Shown one piece after another: positions 60,020 through 64,000 of a stretch of 64,000 nucleotides of DNA. Origin of the DNA: Eubacteriales bacterium. GTDB lineage: Bacteria; Bacillota; Clostridia; Christensenellales; Aristaeellaceae. Each line of letters starts with the position of its first letter. The first letter of the stretch is position 1. Under the pieces are notes generated by a model, which ran no database searches, had not been told where the DNA came from, and saw nothing but the letters and a program-made list of their open reading frames with translations. The translations under genes and the position numbers were made by a program. The DNA lies in assembly GCA_028693055.1 (NCBI GenBank), contig JAQUWD010000002.1:25699-89698 (forward strand). The letters run 5' to 3'.

Positions 60020-61566
60020 CGCTGATGATGGTGGACGACGATATTGAAATGTTGGAAAGTCTCCAAGGCTTAATCGATTGGCAAGCCTTGGGATATACGG
60101 AGATTTTGACCGCCATCAATGGGCGCGAAGCCTTGGACAAAAGCAGCGGTAAAGTGATTGATTTGCTCATTTCGGACATCGGTATGCCCATGGTGGACGG
60201 CTACGAGTTAGTGGATCGGCTGCATGCTGTGCAGCCCGATATGGCTTGCATTTTCCTGACCTGCCATGAGGATTTCACCCATGCCAAGAAGGCCATTGCC
60301 GTAGGCACCGATGACTATCTGGTGAAGTACACCCTCACGCCAGAGGTCATGCTTGCCGCCGTGGAGCAGGTGCATGAAAAACGTCGCAAAAAAGAAGAGA
60401 CCGACCGTCAGGCTGAAGCCTCCGTCGCCTCCATGCAGGTCATTCAGAATAGTTACAAGGAAAAGCTGCTGTTTGCCTTAGCCGACGGCAGAAAAATCGA
60501 CGTTCTCGCCCATGAACGCCAAATGAAAGCCATGCACATCACACGGCCATCGAGCATCTTTCGCGTTGTGGGCTTCTACATGGATTACGACGAGGCGCGT
60601 TTGCAGGCGGAGGAAGCGGAGCACATCCGTCAATGGCGCTACGAAGCCGTCAACAACATCGGCGACATGCTGCGTCAACGCCATTGTCCCGACGAAGTTT
60701 TCCCTTTTGACAGTTTCATCTTGCTGGTGCATGAGGGCCATATGCTGGGGAAGATGTATGTGGAATTGCTGCAACAAATTGCCGCCATGGCTAACGAAAC
60801 CATGCGTGTGCACGTAAGCCTTTGCGTTAGCAGCCCGTGCACGGACTTCTGGCAAATTGGCAAACAGCTCGGCGAATTAACGGCGCAGCGAGACAACGGC
60901 TTTTACGGCGATGATACCTTTGAGACGGACTGTTCGCCTCGGGCCTTTGTCGGTATGCCGTACAGCCTGTTTAACGACGCCTGCGCCCGGCAGCGCAACG
61001 CCATGAGCGACGAGGTCAGCTTTTGGGCGTCGTCGGATCGCATTGCTCGCGAAATGATGGATGGACGGTACGAGCCCCATATGGTGCGCAAATTGTACCG
61101 CGTATTCCTCTCCAACATTACGCGGTTGTGCCAGCAAAGCGGCTTCTTCACAGAAGAAATCGACATTTCGGGGATGTCGTTTCGCTTCTGCTGCGATGCG
61201 GTCGCTTACCGTTATCAATGGTTGCTGGAGCAGCGCGGCGAGCGCGTCCAAGCGGTGCAAAGCCCCGATGTGAATGCTGTGCTGGCTTACATCGAAGGAC
61301 ATCTGGATCAAAAAATCAGCTTGCAAGCGGCCGCCGACGCGATTTATAAAAACAGCAGCTATCTCTCTCGACTGTTCAAGCAAACCGTTGGCGTCAGCTT
61401 TTCGGATTACTTGATTCAGGCGCGCATCCAAAAAGCCACCCAACTTTTGGAGCAAACAGATCTTCCAGTCGAGGAGGTTGCGCTGCGGGTTGGAATCGAG
61501 AATCTATCGTATTTCTACAAATTCTACAAGCGGGAAACCGGACGCACGCCGCGCAGCAGCCGCTAA
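60016..61566 (+). CDS. AraC-type response regulator (YesN-like)
   Basis: ATG 60016 follows AAAGGAG, overlapping the kinase stop (ATGA). 516 residues. Receiver domain: MMVDDDIEMLESLQG (acidic pair), LLISDIGMPMVDGYEL (phospho-acceptor Asp), FLTCHEDF, and the Lys in DDYLVKYTL. A long middle region of about 280 residues is followed by AraC helix-turn-helix at about 420-510 (SLQAAADAIYKNSSYLSRLF; IENLSYFYKFYKRETGRTP). It presumably activates the fucosidase-ABC operon. Confidence 0.95.
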   Translation: MTLMMVDDDIEMLESLQGLIDWQALGYTEILTAINGREALDKSSGKVIDLLISDIGMPMVDGYELVDRLHAVQPDMACIFLTCHEDFTHAKKAIAVGTDDYLVKYTLTPEVMLAAVEQVHEKRRKKEETDRQAEASVASMQVIQNSYKEKLLFALADGRKIDVLAHERQMKAMHITRPSSIFRVVGFYMDYDEARLQAEEAEHIRQWRYEAVNNIGDMLRQRHCPDEVFPFDSFILLVHEGHMLGKMYVELLQQIAAMANETMRVHVSLCVSSPCTDFWQIGKQLGELTAQRDNGFYGDDTFETDCSPRAFVGMPYSLFNDACARQRNAMSDEVSFWASSDRIAREMMDGRYEPHMVRKLYRVFLSNITRLCQQSGFFTEEIDISGMSFRFCCDAVAYRYQWLLEQRGERVQAVQSPDVNAVLAYIEGHLDQKISLQAAADAIYKNSSYLSRLFKQTVGVSFSDYLIQARIQKATQLLEQTDLPVEEVALRVGIENLSYFYKFYKRETGRTPRSSR

Positions 61567-61603
61567 CCGCGTAAAAAGCAACGACAACAAGAGGTTGAAC
61601 AGC

Positions 61604-62455
61604 ATGAAGGATCGTCCATATCTGATCTGCATAGATTCCGACGGCTGCGTGTTTGATAACATGGAGCTCAAGCACAAGGAGTGCTTTTGTCCTGCCGTCA
61701 TCAATGTGTGGAATCTGCAAAATATTTCTCGCTACGCCCGCGAGGTTTGGGACTATGTCAATCTCTACTCTCACCTGCGTGGCGAAAATCGCTTTCTGGG
61801 CATTGTGGATACGCTGGAGTTGTTGGAGCAGCGCCCCGAGGTGCTTGCGCGCGGCTATCGTAAGCCTGATTTATCAGCGCTCAAGCGTTTTGTCGCCGAT
61901 TCTCCGAGCTTGAGCGCCTCTGCGTTGCAAGATTTTATCGTCCATGCGGGCGAAACCGAGGATCTTCGCACGGCGTTGCGTTGGTCGGAGGAGGTCAACG
62001 AGAACGTGCGCCGCATCGTGCGCAACGTGGCCCCGTTCCCCGCAGCCCGCGCAGCATTGCAAGCGCTGCACGCGCAGGCTAAGATCGTGATCGTGTCGCA
62101 GGCGCAAGCCGAGACCCTTCGCCACGAATGGCAAGAGCTTTTGGCTTATGTGGACGAGCTAAACGGGCAAGAGGTCGGCAGCAAGGCCGACTGCATCCGC
62201 AAGGCGCGAGAAGCGGGCTTTGACGCCGCGCACACTCTGATGATCGGAGACGCCCCCGGCGACGCCGTCGCCGCCAAGCAGGCTGGCGCATTGTTCTACC
62301 CGATCATTCCCGGGCAAGAGGATGAAAGCTGGGAGCAGCTGCCACAAATAGCCAGCAAATTTTTTGCGAACAAATATGACGGTACTTTGGCCGACTCGCT
62401 AAAAACACATTTTGACAGCAAGCTGCGCGATGTGCCGCCGTGGAAGACCATATAG
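61604..62455 (+). CDS. HAD family hydrolase
   Basis: ATG 61604; the track ORF starts inside the response regulator. 283 residues. HAD motifs: ICIDSDGCVFDNMELKHKE (motif I nucleophile Asp and acid Asp), IVIVSQAQAETLRHEW (motif II Ser), a Lys in VGSKADCIRKA (motif III) and TLMIGDAPGDAVAAKQAG (motif IV). A large helical insert lies between motifs I and II, a C1 cap. It is a soluble phosphatase, probably for a sugar phosphate, but the substrate is unknown. It lies between the regulator and GH3 genes, so a role in the same glycan pathway is likely. Confidence 0.88.
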   Translation: MKDRPYLICIDSDGCVFDNMELKHKECFCPAVINVWNLQNISRYAREVWDYVNLYSHLRGENRFLGIVDTLELLEQRPEVLARGYRKPDLSALKRFVADSPSLSASALQDFIVHAGETEDLRTALRWSEEVNENVRRIVRNVAPFPAARAALQALHAQAKIVIVSQAQAETLRHEWQELLAYVDELNGQEVGSKADCIRKAREAGFDAAHTLMIGDAPGDAVAAKQAGALFYPIIPGQEDESWEQLPQIASKFFANKYDGTLADSLKTHFDSKLRDVPPWKTI

Positions 62456-62467
62456 GAGGAACAGGCA

Positions 62468-64000
62468 ATGAACAAGACGCAATGGATTTCGGAAAAAATG
62501 GGACAGATGACGCTGCCAGAAAAGGTCGGACAACTGCTGGTGCTGGGATTCTCTGGCCCTGTCATCACCCCCGACATCGTTGAGCTGGTCGAAAAATACC
62601 ACGTGGGCGGCTTCCGCATCACGCAAGGCTTCCGCTTCATGACGCTGACCAATGACGTGAAGCCGGGAGAGATGATTGACCCTATGACAGCCAAGTCACT
62701 CTATTATCCCACAGGCAAGAATCGCGATTGCTGCACCCGCGTGCCAATCGTCTCGACGGCTCGCGAGTATGCAGGCGTGCTCAACGATCTGCGTTCCATC
62801 GCGATGAACGCCCCGCATCCTGTGCCGCTGCACTTCACGATCGACCAAGAGGGCAGCGCATCGGACGATCTTCTGTCAGGACAACGGCTGTTTCCACACC
62901 CGATGGGACTGTTGGCCACCGGCGATCCCGCCCTGGCCTATCGCGTTGGCAAGTCCATTGCCCTGCAAGCGCGCGAGCTGGGCGCGAACATGATTCATTC
63001 CCCCACCGTGGACGTCAACACCAACCCGCGCAACCCCGAGATTGGCACGCGCGCGTACAGCAGCCGTACCGACGAAGTCACGAAGTATGCGCTGCAAACG
63101 TTGCGCGGCTTTCAAGAAGAAAAATTGATCGCTACGGCTAAGCATTTTCCCGGCCGAGGCGAAAGCGAGGCTGACGCACATTGGGGCTTGCCTAGCGTAT
63201 CGTTGGATCGAAAAACGCTGCTGGACACACACGTGGCGCCGTATCGCGCGTTGATTGCCGCAGGCCTGCCTGCGATCATGATCGCCCACACCAGCTATCC
63301 TGCGCTGGGCGTTCCGGAAGGCACCCCCGCCGGTATGAGCCGCACGCTCGTGACGGACTTCCTGCGCGGTGAATTAGGCTTTGGCGGCGTTATCACTACG
63401 GATAACATGATGATGGGCGGCGTACTTAAGCAATGTGAAATGACCGAAGCCATCGTCGGCATGCTCAAGGCTGGCTGCGATTTGGTGCTGTGCCGCGACG
63501 AAAGCCCGATCCGCATCCGCATTTGCGAGCGTATCCTTGCCGCCGTCAAGAGCGGCGAGCTGCCCGAAAAGGAGCTTGACGCAAAGGTGGAGCGCATCCT
63601 CGCCATGCGTTACGACATGGGCCTCGCCGAAAACGGCGGCTTAGTCGATGCAACCAAAGCTGGCGAAGCAATTGACAGCGCTTTTGTGCGCAGCACCGCC
63701 CTCGAAGCGGCTGACCGTTCCACTCTTTTGCAGCGCAACACGCAGGGCTTGCTGCCCTTGAACCCCGATGCGAAGGTGTTGCTGGTGGAACAGATTTTTC
63801 CGACGCACGAGCGCAGCAACAACCTATACAGCCATCCCGGCTTGCTGTGGGAAGAACTGTGCCGCTACTCTCGCAATGTCGGCTCGGTCGAGATCCCCAA
63901 TACGCCCACCGAGGTGGACTATGACCGCGTGCGCCGCCGTTTGGACGAGGCCGATGTGATTGTCACCACGAACTACTACTATCACAAAACCGGTTCGGCC
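62468..64000 (+). CDS. GH3 beta-N-acetylhexosaminidase-like enzyme (3' end cut by window edge)
   Basis: The frame opens at ATG 62468, just after AGGAGGA, and has no stop before base 64000 (511 codons visible), so it is absent from the ORF track. The protein shows GH3 landmarks: FTIDQEGS (substrate-binding Asp region), AKHFPGRGESEADAHWGLP (the KHFPGxG loop with His acid/base of NagZ-type enzymes) and GVITTDNMMMGG (nucleophile Asp). It lacks a signal peptide, so it is cytoplasmic. NagZ-type members remove terminal N-acetylhexosamine from muropeptides or oligosaccharides. With the fucosidase it suggests breakdown of fucosylated HexNAc-containing host glycans. Confidence 0.92.
   Translation, partial: MNKTQWISEKMGQMTLPEKVGQLLVLGFSGPVITPDIVELVEKYHVGGFRITQGFRFMTLTNDVKPGEMIDPMTAKSLYYPTGKNRDCCTRVPIVSTAREYAGVLNDLRSIAMNAPHPVPLHFTIDQEGSASDDLLSGQRLFPHPMGLLATGDPALAYRVGKSIALQARELGANMIHSPTVDVNTNPRNPEIGTRAYSSRTDEVTKYALQTLRGFQEEKLIATAKHFPGRGESEADAHWGLPSVSLDRKTLLDTHVAPYRALIAAGLPAIMIAHTSYPALGVPEGTPAGMSRTLVTDFLRGELGFGGVITTDNMMMGGVLKQCEMTEAIVGMLKAGCDLVLCRDESPIRIRICERILAAVKSGELPEKELDAKVERILAMRYDMGLAENGGLVDATKAGEAIDSAFVRSTALEAADRSTLLQRNTQGLLPLNPDAKVLLVEQIFPTHERSNNLYSHPGLLWEELCRYSRNVGSVEIPNTPTEVDYDRVRRRLDEADVIVTTNYYYHKTGSA

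Overview
The window looks like chromosome of a Bacillota (Clostridia-like) bacterium of moderately high GC, probably an anaerobic gut commensal. The sequence-level reasons are: sigma-A promoters of the TTGACA-N17-TATAAT type, often with extended TG -10 boxes; strong AAGGAGG ribosome binding sites with several TTG and GTG starts; a B. subtilis-type PurR; a YhcN/YlaJ-like lipoprotein and a BofC-like C-terminal domain protein typical of spore-former lineages; a VanW protein; NADP-type glutamate dehydrogenase; and a host-glycan-like fucosidase locus. Placement below class level is not possible from the sequence alone. No rRNA, tRNA, CRISPR array, phage or transposase was seen.

Layout. 1-13.7 kb: a MATE exporter (cut by the left edge) with an AraC/GyrI regulator and an ASCH protein; an ABC-F ATPase; a DUF6483 protein; a Gfo/Idh/MocA oxidoreductase; an N-acetyl-sugar amidotransferase (WbpG/PseA type) without visible partners; a large polytopic membrane protein; a BofC_C-DUF421-DUF4363 operon; an FAD oxidoreductase; and a YhcN-like lipoprotein. 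13.8-18.4 kb: xylose catabolism (xylA-xylB) divergent from a ROK/ASKHA-type protein, with a near-consensus promoter followed by a 16-bp perfect palindrome. 18.4-27.5 kb: a YaiI-like protein, an anchored EEP-family phosphoesterase, a secreted CAP protein, then a five-gene minus-strand operon predicted to make UDP-2,3-diacetamido-2,3-dideoxy-glucuronic acid (WbpA-B-D-E order plus a GNAT), and a second MATE exporter.

27.5-37.2 kb: housekeeping genes: pyrophosphatase, glucose-6-phosphate isomerase, an AlbA_2-like regulator interrupted by one in-frame TGA, an aldo/keto reductase with ferredoxin-like domain, purR with PurBox-like sites, a GlmU homologue that has lost the start of its uridylyltransferase domain, a coiled-coil membrane protein and gdhA. 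37.3-50.8 kb: two paralogous ~770-residue polytopic membrane proteins with recF sandwiched between them, a GH13 amylase whose best start is a non-standard ATC, a VanW protein with an N-terminal tandem repeat, a TtcA-like PP-loop enzyme, a PHP phosphoesterase and ftsH.

51-64 kb reads like an accessory segment: a TetR regulator with oleate hydratase, then a plus-strand sugar-utilisation locus: GH29 alpha-L-fucosidase, two ABC permeases, a solute-binding protein, a histidine kinase/AraC response regulator pair, a HAD phosphatase and a GH3 hexosaminidase-like enzyme cut by the right edge. Neither glycosidase has a signal peptide, so the inferred logic is import of fucosylated oligosaccharides, sensing by the two-component pair and intracellular hydrolysis. 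No single feature proves an undescribed system; the most unusual items are the recF-paralogue sandwich, the truncated GlmU, the candidate ATC start and the TGA-split regulator.
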